Of a stretch of DNA of 64,000 bases, positions 1 through 8,899 are shown one piece after another. A program made the position numbers and the translations under genes. How positions within the stretch are numbered: position 1 is the first letter of the stretch; the number at the start of each line of letters is the position of its first letter. The stretch is from Streptomonospora sp. PA3. Lineage in GTDB: Bacteria; Actinomycetota; Actinomycetes; Streptosporangiales; Streptosporangiaceae. The notes under the pieces are model-generated. The model was given only the letters and a program-made list of their open reading frames with translations. It had not been told where the DNA came from and searched no databases. The DNA lies in assembly GCF_009728995.1 (NCBI RefSeq), contig NZ_VTZW01000009.1:553644-617643 (forward strand), written 5' to 3'.

Positions 1-1844
1 TTGCGCCGGGCGACCTGGTCGCCGGCCAGTACGAGGTGCTGGGCTGCCTGGCCCACGGCGGGCTCGGTTGGATCTACCTCGCCCGCGACCACAACGTCAA
101 CGACAGGTGGGTGGTGCTCAAAGGGCTGCTGAACGTCGGCGACGCCGAGGCCCACAAGACCGCCGCGGCCGAACGCGGCGTCCTGGCCGAGGTCGAGCAC
201 CCCAACGTCGTGCGGATCTACAACTTCGTGCAGCACCCCGACCCGCGCACCGGCGTGCCCACCGGCCACATCGTCATGGAGTACGTCGGCGGCAAGTCGC
301 TGTGGGACCTGCTGATCGAGCACCGTCGGCGCAACCCCGCCGCCGACGGCCTCCCGGTGGACCGGGTGATCGCCTACGGGCTGGAGGCGCTGCGCGCACT
401 GGGCCACCTGCACAGCAAAGGGCTGCTCTACTGCGATTTCAAACCCGACAACGTCATCCAGAGCGAAGAGCAGATCAAGATCATCGACCTGGGAGCGGTG
501 CGCCGCATAGACGACCTGGTCTCGCCCGTCTACACCACCGCGGGTTTCCGCGTCCCCGAGCGCGAGCTGCGCGAACTCGGGCCCTCGGTCAGCGCCGACC
601 TGTACTCCGTCGCGCGCTGCCTGGCCGTGCTCAGCTTCCGGTTCGACTACGGGCACACCTACCGCCACGACCTGCCCGACGCCGCCTCCGTGCCCGTGCT
701 GCGGCGCCACCCGTCCTTCGACAGGCTGCTGCGCCGCGCGCTGCAGCGCGAGCCCCAGCTGCGCTTCCAGGACGCCGCCGAGATGGCCGAGCAGCTCACC
801 GGGGTTCTGCGCGAGGTGCTTTCGGAGCTGCATGGCCGCCCGCACCCGGCCCAGTCGGCACTGTTCGGCGCCGAGCACCCCCTGTTCACCTCGGGAAACC
901 TCGTGCGGGTCATCGACGAGACCGACAGTCTGCTGGGCCCGCCCGTCCCCGAGCGCGTCGCCGCCGCCCTGCCGCTGCCGCTCATCGATCCGGCCGACGA
1001 GGCCGCCGCCGAACTCGCCGGGCTCTCGGCGCTGCCCGACGCCGACCTGGTGGCCACGCTGGAGGGCGACGCCGACCCCACCCCCGAGACGCGGCTGCTG
1101 CTGGCGCGCGCCCTGATCCGGGTGGGCCGCCGCAAGGAGGCCGCCCTCCAGCTGCAGGAGTTCGGCGCCTGCGCGCCCGGGGACTGGCGGCCGTTCTGGT
1201 ACTGGGCGGTCATGGCGCTGGGCGCCCACCGGTGCGAGGACGCCCACGAGCGCTTCGAGGAGCTGTTCGACCACCTTCCCGGCGAGGCCGCGCCCAAGCT
1301 CGGATTGGCCGCCGCCTGCGAGCTCACCGGCGCCCTCGCCGACGCCGAGCGGCTCTACCGCACGGTATGGCTCACCGACCGCTCCTACGTCAGCGCCGCC
1401 TTCGGCCTGGCGCGCATCCGGCTCGCCTACGGCGACCCGGCCGGCGCGGTGGCCGTGCTGGATATGGTGCCCGAGCTTTCCAGCGTCTACATCGCCGCGC
1501 AGATGGCGGCGGTGAGCGTGCTGGTGACCGACCGGGACCCGCAGGCCCTGTCGGAGGCGGAGCTTTTGGACGCCGTGGCGCGGCTGCGCCGCCTGGGCCT
1601 GCGCGGCGAGGCCCGCGACCGGCTCAACGCGCGGGTGCTGCGCACAGCCCTGGACTGGGTCCTGGCCGGCTACGGCCCCGAGTCCCCCGCGACCCGGCTG
1701 CTGGGCGCGCCGCTGACCGAGGAGGGCCTGCGCACCAACCTGGAGCGCAGCTACCGCGAACGCGCCCGTATCACCACCGATCCCGTGCGCCGCCGCGAAC
1801 TCGTCGACCGCGCCAACGCCGTACGCCCCAGGACGCTGCTGTGA
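1..1844 (+). CDS. pknG: PknG-type serine/threonine protein kinase (5' truncated)
   Basis: The reading frame is open from base 3, so the true start lies upstream of the window. The visible part begins inside the kinase domain, with a glycine loop (AHGGLGWIYLA), an ATP-lysine region (WVVLKGLL), a catalytic loop YCDFKPDN in place of the usual HRD form, and DLG in place of DFG. These variants are typical of PknG. A long C-terminal helical part fits the TPR domain of PknG. In mycobacteria PknG phosphorylates the FHA protein GarA and so controls 2-oxoglutarate metabolism. Here the downstream genes encode a phosphatase, an FHA protein and GlnX/GlnH homologues, which supports the same sensing role. 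The N-terminal rubredoxin region, if present, is outside the window. Family assignment is secure. Confidence 0.93.
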   Translation, partial: APGDLVAGQYEVLGCLAHGGLGWIYLARDHNVNDRWVVLKGLLNVGDAEAHKTAAAERGVLAEVEHPNVVRIYNFVQHPDPRTGVPTGHIVMEYVGGKSLWDLLIEHRRRNPAADGLPVDRVIAYGLEALRALGHLHSKGLLYCDFKPDNVIQSEEQIKIIDLGAVRRIDDLVSPVYTTAGFRVPERELRELGPSVSADLYSVARCLAVLSFRFDYGHTYRHDLPDAASVPVLRRHPSFDRLLRRALQREPQLRFQDAAEMAEQLTGVLREVLSELHGRPHPAQSALFGAEHPLFTSGNLVRVIDETDSLLGPPVPERVAAALPLPLIDPADEAAAELAGLSALPDADLVATLEGDADPTPETRLLLARALIRVGRRKEAALQLQEFGACAPGDWRPFWYWAVMALGAHRCEDAHERFEELFDHLPGEAAPKLGLAAACELTGALADAERLYRTVWLTDRSYVSAAFGLARIRLAYGDPAGAVAVLDMVPELSSVYIAAQMAAVSVLVTDRDPQALSEAELLDAVARLRRLGLRGEARDRLNARVLRTALDWVLAGYGPESPATRLLGAPLTEEGLRTNLERSYRERARITTDPVRRRELVDRANAVRPRTLL

Positions 1845-1868
1845 GGCCCCGCCCCGCAGCCCGACGCA

Positions 1869-1888
1869 CGCCGGCGTCCGCGCCGGCG
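1869..1888. terminator. GC-rich hairpin after pknG
   Basis: Two perfect 8-base arms (CGCCGGCG twice, self-complementary) flank a 4-base loop, 25 bases after the pknG stop. A second, weaker stem (CCTACCC with GGGTAGG) lies at 1948-1972. No U-tract follows, so this may only attenuate reading into the phosphatase gene. The rest of the 279-base gap to 2124 shows nothing coding. Confidence 0.4.
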
Positions 1889-2123
1889 AGATCCGGCGCG
1901 TCGCATCCGGCGGAGCCGACGAACCGCGCCGATCTTCGCGAACCCGGCCTACCCACCCTTCTCGGGGGTAGGGAAACCGGAGGGGGGACGCGGTCCGAGC
2001 GCACGCGGGCGGGGGGAGCGCCGCAGTGCGGCCGCCGCGGCCGGGCGGTGCCCGGTGCCGCGGCGCATCGCCGCGAGTCTCGGGCCGCCGCGCGGGCGCG
2101 GCAGAGGGGAGGCGAGGCGCAGC

Positions 2124-3182
2124 GTGCTGACCTGCCCGGTGTGCGGTGAGGCGGTGGCCGCGGAGGACTTCTTCTGCGAGCACTGCGGCCATGCCCTGCG
2201 CGCAACCGGGAACGGCGCCGCCGCCGCGGCGCCCGCGCACCCGGCGGCCCATGCCGCCTCCGCCGCTGCCGGCGCGGACCCCGCTCCCTGCGCCCGCTGC
2301 GGCGCGCGGCTGGAAGGCGGCACCTGCACCGCGTGCGGGCTGCGCCGCCGCCCGGGCGACCACAGCGAGCTGTCGCTGGCGGCCGCGGCCGGAGTGAGCG
2401 ACCGCGGCCTGCACCACGAACGCAACGAGGACGCCATGGCGCTGCGGGTCGCGGGCGCCGCGGCCGGCGGCCGGGCGGGGGACGCCGGCTCGACCGTCGC
2501 CGCCGTCGTCTGCGACGGGGTGTCCTCCTCGCCCGAGCCCGACTCCGCCGCCGCCGCGGCGGCCGCGGCCGGGTCGGCGGCGCTCGCCGAGTCGCTGGAA
2601 GAGGGGGTCGCCGCCCCCGAAGCCCTCAGCGCGGCCCTGCTTCGGGCCTCCCGCGCCGTCGCGGCCCTCGCCGACTCCGCCGGCCGGGCTCCCGCCTGCA
2701 CCTTCGTCGGGGCGGCCGTGCCGGCCGCGGGCGGGCCGCTGGCCGTGGGGTGGGTCGGCGACAGCCGCGCCTACTGGCTCGGCGGCGGCAGCCCCGCGGC
2801 CCCCTCGTCCCTGCTTACCCGCGACGACTCCTGGAGCGAGGCCATGGTCGCGATGTCGATGCTGAGCCCGCAGGAGGCGGCGCGCTCGCCGCAGGCCCAC
2901 GCGCTGACCGCGTGGCTGGGCGCCGACTACGGCCACGGCGCCGGGCGGGTCGCCTCCTTCGACCCCGGCGGGGCGGGCAGGCTGGTGCTGTGCAGCGACG
3001 GGCTGTGGAACTACGTTCCCGACCCGCAGCAGCTGGCCGAACTCGTCGAGAGCGCGGGCCCCGACCCGCTCGCCGCGGCGCGCGCCTGCGTCCGCCACGC
3101 GCTGCGGCGCGGCGGCCGCGACAACGTGACGGCCGTGGTGATCGACGTGCCGGCCGCCGGGACGGCGGGGGAGGTGCCATGA
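2124..3182 (+). CDS. PP2C-family Ser/Thr phosphatase with N-terminal double zinc ribbon
   Basis: A metal-dependent protein phosphatase (352 aa), likely the counterpart of the upstream kinase. Two zinc ribbons come first (Cys4/7/18/21 and Cys56/59/68/71). The PP2C core follows, with RNEDAM near residue 100, VCDGVSSS near 130, GDSRAYW, LCSDGLWNY and a terminal DNVTAVVID. The start chosen is GTG 2124, which gives VLTCPVCG directly and has a GAGGGGAGG-like site upstream. An in-frame ATG at 2055 would add an arginine-rich stretch unlike the family. The stop overlaps the next start by 4 bases (ATGA), so the two are translationally coupled. Soluble and cytoplasmic. Confidence 0.9.
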   Translation: MLTCPVCGEAVAAEDFFCEHCGHALRATGNGAAAAAPAHPAAHAASAAAGADPAPCARCGARLEGGTCTACGLRRRPGDHSELSLAAAAGVSDRGLHHERNEDAMALRVAGAAAGGRAGDAGSTVAAVVCDGVSSSPEPDSAAAAAAAAGSAALAESLEEGVAAPEALSAALLRASRAVAALADSAGRAPACTFVGAAVPAAGGPLAVGWVGDSRAYWLGGGSPAAPSSLLTRDDSWSEAMVAMSMLSPQEAARSPQAHALTAWLGADYGHGAGRVASFDPGGAGRLVLCSDGLWNYVPDPQQLAELVESAGPDPLAAARACVRHALRRGGRDNVTAVVIDVPAAGTAGEVP

Positions 3183-3970
3183 CCGCGCCGGCAGCGTGCG
3201 GCGAGCCGGAGTTCGCCGTGCACGTCGACCAGAACCGGTGGCTGCCGCCGGGCGGCGGCGATGTGCACGCCGTCGTGCGCGTCACCTGCCGTCCTGCCGA
3301 CGCGGCGGGCGGCCCGGTCGGCTCCGATCCGGCCGAAGCCGCCGCCGACGTCGCCCTGCGGCTGTGGACCCCCCGCGGCGCGTCCGTGGCCGCGGTGGTG
3401 CAGGTGTCGCCGGAGGTGCGCGACCTCACGGCGCGGCGCGTCCCCGCCGGGCCGCTGACCGGCGACTACCCCACCGGGCCGTGGGGCGCCGAGAGCCGCG
3501 CCTACCACCTGCACGTGCTGGTGCCGCCCGCGGAGGCCGGGCGGCGGATGCGGGCGGGCCGGGTGCGGCCGCTGCCCGCGGGCGCCGACCCGGGCCGCGC
3601 CGCCAGCGGCGACGTCCTCGCCGAATGGGCCGCCGATCCCGACCGGGCCGCGGCCGAGGACCCGGGCGTGGTCCGCCGCACCGGCCGGGCCGAGCTGTCG
3701 CGCGCCGTCCGGGAGGGGCTGCGGGCGCGGCGCGACGGCGACCACCACACGGCCACCGTCCGACTGGGGCGCGCGGTGGCACTGGCGCACGCCTGGCAGG
3801 ACGAGGCCGCCGCCGAACTGCTCCACCGGGTCGTCGACGTCGTCGACGCGGCCGCAGGGACCGTCCGGCTGCGGTCGGCGCTCTCCCGGGCCGACGAGGC
3901 GGCGCTGGGAGCCCACTCGACCGCGACCGTGCGCACACGCGCGGGAAACCGCGAACCGGGGGCCGTGTGA
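3179..3970 (+). CDS. VWA-family operon protein lacking its VWA core
   Basis: 263 aa. Residues 11-37 (FAVHVDQNRWLPPGGG onwards) match the usual N-terminus of the actinobacterial VWA proteins of pknG/FHA operons. Residues 58 onward (VALRLWTPRGA, VRDLTARR, TGDYPTGPWGAESRAYHL, then a helical EGLRARRDGD repeat-like tail) match their usual C-terminal part. The von Willebrand A domain that normally lies between, with its DxSxS metal site, is absent. A linker of about 20 residues (38-57) takes its place. The gene is in frame, starts at ATG 3179 inside the phosphatase stop, and shows no stop codon, so it looks like a clean in-frame loss. What remains may be a scaffold part. Assignment rests on recalled family patterns. 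Confidence 0.72.
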   Translation: MTAPAACGEPEFAVHVDQNRWLPPGGGDVHAVVRVTCRPADAAGGPVGSDPAEAAADVALRLWTPRGASVAAVVQVSPEVRDLTARRVPAGPLTGDYPTGPWGAESRAYHLHVLVPPAEAGRRMRAGRVRPLPAGADPGRAASGDVLAEWAADPDRAAAEDPGVVRRTGRAELSRAVREGLRARRDGDHHTATVRLGRAVALAHAWQDEAAAELLHRVVDVVDAAAGTVRLRSALSRADEAALGAHSTATVRTRAGNREPGAV

Positions 3971-3989
3971 GAGGAAGGAGAGGCCGATC

Positions 3990-4730
3990 ATGCCGACGTG
4001 TCCGGCGGGGCACCTCTCGCCCGACCACGACCGATGCGACCTGTGCGGGCTGCCCATGCCCGCGCCGCCGACCGGGCGGCCCGGGCATGGGCAGCCCGAC
4101 CCCGCACCCGACGAGCACTGCCCCGACTGCGGCGCCGAGCGCGCCGGCCGCTTCTGCGAGGCCTGCGGCCACGACTTCGCCGCCGCCGCCCGCACCGAGG
4201 CGTCGCCGCTGTCGCTGCCGGCCGGCCTGCGCGCCCGCGCCGCCGAGCACGCCGGCGCCGCCGGGCCCGCGGGCCCGGCCGCACCGCGCCCGGACGGCGC
4301 CGATGCGGCGCGCGCCCGGCCGACCTGGTGGGCGATCGTCTCCGCCGACCCCGCCTACTACCAGGCCATGGCCGACCTCGGACTGCTGGATCCCGCCGCC
4401 ATCGCCTTCCCCGCGCACGCGCCGCTGCGCCGCGTGCCGCTGAACAGGCGGCGCGTGAGGATCGGCCGGCGCAGCCTCAGCCTGGGCATCCACCCGGAGA
4501 TCGACCTGGCCGGTCCGCCCGAGGATCCGGCCGTGTCCCACGCCCACGCCACCCTGCTCGCGCTGCCCGACGGCGACTGGGCCCTGGTCGACGAGGGGTC
4601 CACCAACGGGACGACCCTCAACGGGACCGCCCGCCCCATCGCCCGTGACACGGAGGTGCCGCTGCATGAGGCCGACCGCATCTACGTCGGCGCCTGGACC
4701 GCCATCACCCTGCACCGGCAGACGGGGTGA
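3990..4730 (+). CDS. Zinc-ribbon FHA-domain protein (likely PknG substrate)
   Basis: 246 aa. It has two N-terminal zinc ribbons (Cys4/His8/Cys16/Cys19 and Cys44/47/56/59), an alanine/proline-rich linker, then an FHA domain at about 150-243. The phosphothreonine-binding set is visible as IGRRS, SHAHA and GSTNGT. FHA domains bind phosphothreonine peptides. In mycobacteria the FHA protein GarA is the main PknG substrate and regulates 2-oxoglutarate dehydrogenase and glutamate enzymes. This protein is larger than GarA and carries zinc ribbons, so it is an analogue rather than a clear orthologue. A strong GGAAGGAG site precedes ATG 3990. It lies 19 bases after the VWA-family gene. Confidence 0.9.
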   Translation: MPTCPAGHLSPDHDRCDLCGLPMPAPPTGRPGHGQPDPAPDEHCPDCGAERAGRFCEACGHDFAAAARTEASPLSLPAGLRARAAEHAGAAGPAGPAAPRPDGADAARARPTWWAIVSADPAYYQAMADLGLLDPAAIAFPAHAPLRRVPLNRRRVRIGRRSLSLGIHPEIDLAGPPEDPAVSHAHATLLALPDGDWALVDEGSTNGTTLNGTARPIARDTEVPLHEADRIYVGAWTAITLHRQTG

Positions 4731-4736
4731 GGGGCG

Positions 4737-6233
4737 TTGGTGAAGCGCAGCACCGAGGCCCCCGAGATCGCCGACCGGCTCGCCACCCGGGCCGCCGACC
4801 GGGCGCGCAGGCGCATGGGCCTGCCCCCGTGGGTGGGCCGCCCCGGTACCCGCGGCCGGCTGTGGCTGCTCAGCGCCCTGTGCCTGGTGCTTACGGGCGT
4901 CCTGTTCGCCGTCACCGGCTCGGCGATCTCCCGCGCGCGCGAGGGGCTGGAGGTGATCGGCCGTGGCGAGGGCCCGAAGGTGGTGGCCACCGCCGACCTG
5001 TACTTCGCCTTGAGCGACATGGACGCCCAGATGGCCAACGTGCTGCTGATGGGCTCGGAGCACTCCCTGGGCGACGGGCGCGAGTACGCCCTCATCCGCT
5101 ACGAGCAGCGCCGCGCCGCCGCCACCGACGCGCTGCTGCACGCCGCCCAACTGGCCGCGGGCGATCCCGTGGAGGAGGAGAACGTCCGCGCGGTCATGGA
5201 GGGCATGAACCGCTACGAGAACCTGGTGGCCCAGGCGCGCCTGCTCAACGACGAGGCCGGCCGCCCCGCGGGCGAGCCGCCCGACGAGGTGGTCGAGCTG
5301 TACCGGAGGGCCGGCGAGCTGATGCGGCAGGACATCCTGCCCAAGGCCTACAACCTCACCCTGGACAGCGGCGCCACGGTCCGCAGCACCTACGAGGAGA
5401 ACAGTGCCGCCGCGTCGGTGGGGACGGCCCTCGTCGCGGCCGCCGCGACCGCGCTGTTCGCGGCGCTCATCGCCCTCCAGCTCTTCCTGCGCAAGCGGTT
5501 CCGGCGCCGCTACAACCTCCCGCTGGCGGCGGCGACGGCCGGCGTGGTCGTCCTGGGCCTGGGCGCGATCGGCATGCTGGAGCAGCAGGCGGCGCTGTTG
5601 CGCACCGCCAAGGAGGACGGCCTCGCCTCGGTGCTGTCCCTGTCGCGGGCACACGCCATCAGCACCGGCATGAACGCCGACCAGAGCCGGTGGCTCATGG
5701 ACCCCGGCCGTGCCCACACCTACGAGCAGAACTTTCTGGAGGACGCGGAGACGGTGCTGTTCCTGGTGCCTGAGAACGGCCACCTGCCCGGCGACCTGGA
5801 GAGCTACACCGGCGAAGTCGCCAAGGCGGTGCCAGACCCCACGGCCTACCCCGGCAAGACGCTCGGTCTGCTGGGCGAGGAGATCCGCCCCGGCGGCGTC
5901 GAGGGCCGGGAGGAGGTGCAACGCGAGACGCTGCGCTTCTACAGCGCCTACCTGGAGGCCGACCAGGAGATGCGCAAGCTGGCCGAGGAGGGCCGGATCG
6001 GTGCGGCCGTCGACGCGCACATGTCCGGGCAGGACTCGGTGGAGGATGTGTTCGACCGCTACGAGCGGTCCCTGGTCCAGTTGACCGCGCTGCACCGCAA
6101 CACCTTCGACACCGCCGTCGCCGAAGCCGAGGCGGGCCTGCGCGGATGGGACGCGGCGCTGCTGGGGTCCTGCCTGGGCTTCGCGGCGCTGGTGGTGCTG
6201 GGCGTGCGGCCGCGGCTGGCGGAGTACCGCTGA
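4737..6233 (+). CDS. GlnX-like transmembrane sensor protein
   Basis: 498 aa with four predicted membrane helices: about 42-64, 225-250, 260-282 and 472-492. Two large extracytoplasmic helical regions lie between helices 1 and 2 and between 3 and 4. This duplicated layout and the position beside a glutamine-binding lipoprotein and pknG match mycobacterial GlnX, which relays amino-acid binding by GlnH to PknG. No kinase or transporter motif is present. The start is TTG 4737 or GTG 4740, both just after GGGGTGAGGGG and 6-9 bases from the FHA stop. No paralogue is in the window. Assignment is by topology and synteny. Confidence 0.8.
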   Translation: MVKRSTEAPEIADRLATRAADRARRRMGLPPWVGRPGTRGRLWLLSALCLVLTGVLFAVTGSAISRAREGLEVIGRGEGPKVVATADLYFALSDMDAQMANVLLMGSEHSLGDGREYALIRYEQRRAAATDALLHAAQLAAGDPVEEENVRAVMEGMNRYENLVAQARLLNDEAGRPAGEPPDEVVELYRRAGELMRQDILPKAYNLTLDSGATVRSTYEENSAAASVGTALVAAAATALFAALIALQLFLRKRFRRRYNLPLAAATAGVVVLGLGAIGMLEQQAALLRTAKEDGLASVLSLSRAHAISTGMNADQSRWLMDPGRAHTYEQNFLEDAETVLFLVPENGHLPGDLESYTGEVAKAVPDPTAYPGKTLGLLGEEIRPGGVEGREEVQRETLRFYSAYLEADQEMRKLAEEGRIGAAVDAHMSGQDSVEDVFDRYERSLVQLTALHRNTFDTAVAEAEAGLRGWDAALLGSCLGFAALVVLGVRPRLAEYR

Positions 6234-6298
6234 GCGCGGGCGCGGGAGGGCGCGGTCGGTTCCCACAGCAGGTCCGGCAGGAGAGGAGGCGGGCGCCG

Positions 6299-7126
6299 AT
6301 GGGACTGCGCCGGGTGGCCCTCGCCGCGGGGGCGGCCCTGGTCCTGGCCGGATCCGGGGCGTGCACCGAGGCGGTGGGGCGCCCCTCGATCGCGGACGCG
6401 ACCCGCCTGGTGATCGGCGTCAAGGCCGACCAGCCCGGCCTGGGGCTGCGCACCGAGGACGGGGACTTCGCCGGGTTCGACGTGGACGTGGCCCTCTACA
6501 TCGCCGAGGAGCTGGGCGTGCCCCGCAGCGGCGTGGAGTTCGTCGGCGTGACCTCGCAGGAGCGGGAGGACGTGCTCATCGACGGCGACGTGGACCTGGT
6601 GCTGGCCACCTACTCCATCACCCAGCTGCGCAAGACCGTCGTCGCCTTCGGCGGTCCCTACTACGTGGCGCGCCAGGACATCCTGGTCCGGGCGGGCGAC
6701 ACGACGGTGCGGAGCGTGGCCGACCTGGAGGGCAAGCTGCTGTGCCAAGGGGCGGGGTCCAACTCCGCCAACCGGGTGATCGAGGAGCGCGGCGTCGACG
6801 CCGTGCGGATCGAGCGCCCCAGCTACAGCGACTGCATCGACCTCCTGGCCGAGGGCGAGGTCGACGCCGTTTCCACCGACGACCTGATCCTGGCCGGTTA
6901 CCTGGAGGCGGCCCCCGAGTCGTTCCACCTGGTCAACGCGCCTTTCACCAGCGAGAAGTACGGGGTGGGGATCGCCAAGGAGGACATCGCCGGCTGCGAG
7001 GCGGTCAACCGGGCCATCACCCGGATGTACCAGGACGGCACCGCGGCCTGGCTACTGCGCAAGTGGTTCGGCGACAGCGGTCTGGACGTCAACACCAGCG
7101 TCCCCCAGTTCGAGGGGTGCACGTGA
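6299..7126 (+). CDS. glnH: GlnH-like amino-acid-binding lipoprotein
   Basis: 275 aa periplasmic-type solute-binding protein of family 3 (polar amino acids). The N-terminus has basic residues, a hydrophobic stretch and the sequence SGAC with the lipid cysteine near residue 22. The lipobox is weak (serine at -3). The binding-protein fold is seen in VIGVKADQPG, FAGFDVDVALYIAEELG and later FGGPYYVARQDILV. In M. tuberculosis GlnH binds aspartate/asparagine/glutamine and signals via GlnX to PknG rather than feeding an importer. No ABC permease or ATPase accompanies this gene, which supports a sensing role. ATG 6299 follows GAGAGGAGG. Confidence 0.88.
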   Translation: MGLRRVALAAGAALVLAGSGACTEAVGRPSIADATRLVIGVKADQPGLGLRTEDGDFAGFDVDVALYIAEELGVPRSGVEFVGVTSQEREDVLIDGDVDLVLATYSITQLRKTVVAFGGPYYVARQDILVRAGDTTVRSVADLEGKLLCQGAGSNSANRVIEERGVDAVRIERPSYSDCIDLLAEGEVDAVSTDDLILAGYLEAAPESFHLVNAPFTSEKYGVGIAKEDIAGCEAVNRAITRMYQDGTAAWLLRKWFGDSGLDVNTSVPQFEGCT

Positions 7127-7303
7127 GAGCGGTCGGCCGGAAGGAGGGACGGAGGGATCGGTCCCGCGATGGATCCATGGCGGCAAAAGGCGCGTAGCGT
7201 CTCGGTGGGCGCGCGCCGGTGACAGCGGGTGGAAACCGGGGAACGGACAGGCAGCGGGGGGCGTCGATGGGGAAGTGGACTCCGGCGGAAGGAGTGGAGC
7301 AGG

Positions 7304-7603
7304 GTGACGATCGTCGAGTTCCTCAACGCGCGCCTGGCGGAGGACGAGAACGCCGCGCATGCGGCGTCCCCGGGCACCGGCGGGCCCGAGCGCGCCCGCG
7401 CCGACGTCAGCGCCAAGCGCGGCATCGTCGAGGAGTACACCGCCACCTACCGCGAATGCATGGACACGCTGAACAACGGCGACAGGACCGCCGCCGACGA
7501 GGACGGCGCCTGGTCGGCGCTGCACGCCTGGCGCCGCGCCCTGGAGCACCTGGCCGCCGTCTACGCCGCCCACCCCGACTACGACCCCGCCTGGAAGGGC
7601 TGA
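7304..7603 (+). CDS. DUF6221 family protein
   Basis: 99 aa small soluble protein that begins VTIVEFLNARLAEDE, the usual opening of the actinobacterial DUF6221 family. GTG 7304 is chosen because it gives this opening and has GGAAGGAG 7 bases upstream. An in-frame start at 7229 would add unrelated residues. The middle is helical, with a conserved-looking pattern of Glu, Tyr and His (IVEEYTATYRECMD, WRRALEHLAAVYAAHPDYDPAW). Function is unknown in the family. It stands alone, 177 bases after glnH and convergent with the next gene. Confidence 0.75.
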   Translation: MTIVEFLNARLAEDENAAHAASPGTGGPERARADVSAKRGIVEEYTATYRECMDTLNNGDRTAADEDGAWSALHAWRRALEHLAAVYAAHPDYDPAWKG

Positions 7604-7659
7604 AGACCCGACGGGTCACCCTGACGGCACCCGCCCGCGGTCGCCGCGCCCTCCGGTAG

Positions 7660-7717
7660 CGCCGATCCTGCCGCCGGCGCCGCTCTGGGCGGCGCGGCGG
7701 TAGCTGCGGGATCGGCG
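7660..7717. terminator. Hairpin between convergent genes
   Basis: An outer 9-base stem (CGCCGATCC with GGATCGGCG) encloses a GC-rich inner stem, and ATTTCTG follows. It lies between the DUF6221 gene and the opposing membrane-protein gene, and is well placed to stop both transcripts. Confidence 0.65.
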
Positions 7718-7760
7718 GGATTTCTGTGGTCCCCCGCTGCGTGTGGCCGCGGCCTCCGCC

Positions 7761-8621
7761 TCAGGCGCGGTCGGCGGCTCCCCCCTCCGGCCAGCGCCAG
7801 CCCCACGCCCACAGCGCGACCCACAGGCCCGGTGCCACCAGGACCGCTCCCATCAGCAGGTAGACCGGTTCGGCTGCGGCGAGCCGGCCCTGCAGCGATC
7901 CGCCGACCAGCAGCAGCAGGCTGAACAGCGCCGGCCACCAGGAGGTCCGGGCGGTCGCGGCGATCGCCCCCGCCGCTGCCGCCTGCACCGCGCCGAGGAA
8001 CAGTACCGGCGCGACCGGTGCTCCGTAGGGCAGTGCGGCTTCTTGGGCCGGAGCCGCGGCGGCCCCGACCGAGACCGATTGCAGCAGTATGGCGGCGACC
8101 TGCACAAGCACGGTTATGCGCAGCGTCCACAGCGCGACGGGGCGCCACCCGCTGCGCAGCCGCGCCGCGAACGCGCTCCGCAGAGCGGGTGGGCGCAGTG
8201 CGGGCGCGGCCGCCGAGGGAGCGGCCGCCGCACCGGCCCGCGGCAGCGCGGACGCCGGCCGCGGCGCGGGCGGCCGTGGCAGCGGCGCCCGCTGCGGCGC
8301 GGCGGGCAGCGCGGGCCCGCGCGGGTCCGGAACCCGGACAGCGGGCGCCTGGACCGCAGCGGGGGCGGCCGCCGCACCGCCCCGGGGCGCGGATCGGGCC
8401 GACAGCGCGGCGCGGGCCCACCGCAGCGGGGCCGCCGCCGCTGACAGCGCCGAAAACGCGGACGGGGTCGAGGCGGGCGCGGTCGCCGGATGGCCGCGAA
8501 GACCCGGCGGGAACAGGCGCGCACCCTCGGCCGCGGGCGCCGGCACCGGCGCCCCCGCGGCGCGGGAGGCCGCGCGCCGTGCAGCCCGGCGGCCCGCTCG
8601 GCCGGCTGTGTCGGCTCCCAT
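7761..8621 (-). CDS. Ala/Pro-rich membrane protein, unknown function
   Basis: 286 aa. The first 140 residues or so are low-complexity Ala/Arg/Pro and probably disordered in the cytoplasm. The C-terminal half has about four hydrophobic helices: WRPVALWTLRITVLVQVAAI, APVLFLGAVQAAAAGAIA, WWPALFSLLLLVGGSL and YLLMGAVLVAPGLWVALWAW. ATG 8621 is preceded by GAGGGGCGG. No family is recognised. The reading frame keeps strong third-position GC and coherent helices, so it is probably a real gene. Confidence 0.6.
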   Translation of the reverse strand: MGADTAGRAGRRAARRAASRAAGAPVPAPAAEGARLFPPGLRGHPATAPASTPSAFSALSAAAAPLRWARAALSARSAPRGGAAAAPAAVQAPAVRVPDPRGPALPAAPQRAPLPRPPAPRPASALPRAGAAAAPSAAAPALRPPALRSAFAARLRSGWRPVALWTLRITVLVQVAAILLQSVSVGAAAAPAQEAALPYGAPVAPVLFLGAVQAAAAGAIAATARTSWWPALFSLLLLVGGSLQGRLAAAEPVYLLMGAVLVAPGLWVALWAWGWRWPEGGAADRA

Positions 8622-8899
8622 GAGGACCGCCCCTCGTGCCGTCGGCTCTTGGCAGCAGAGTCTGCCCGGTGCCGGATGGCGTGTCGTCCTGCAGCGGGCG
8701 GATCCGCCGCTACGCCGGGAAGCGCAGCACGCGCCCCGCCGGCTCACTCCGGCGCGGTACCCCCGCCGATTCGGGCGGTGCACACCCGGCCGGGCATGGA
8801 CCGCGATCAGACGTCTTCTCCTGCCCGGCTGTGGCACCGATTACACATGCCAGTATCGGCCCTGATCGGCCGGGCTCCAAGGTGCGGCGCGAACGCGGG

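Noticed and set aside
3238-3360. Hidden metal-ion (DxSxS) site of a VWA domain
   Set aside because: No DxSxS or matching downstream Thr/Asp motif occurs in any part of the protein, so the domain is truly missing rather than overlooked.
3426-6266. Very long minus-strand frame opposite the FHA and GlnX genes
   Set aside because: It is an antisense shadow of well-supported plus-strand genes in high-GC DNA, with no domain in its Arg/Gly-rich translation.
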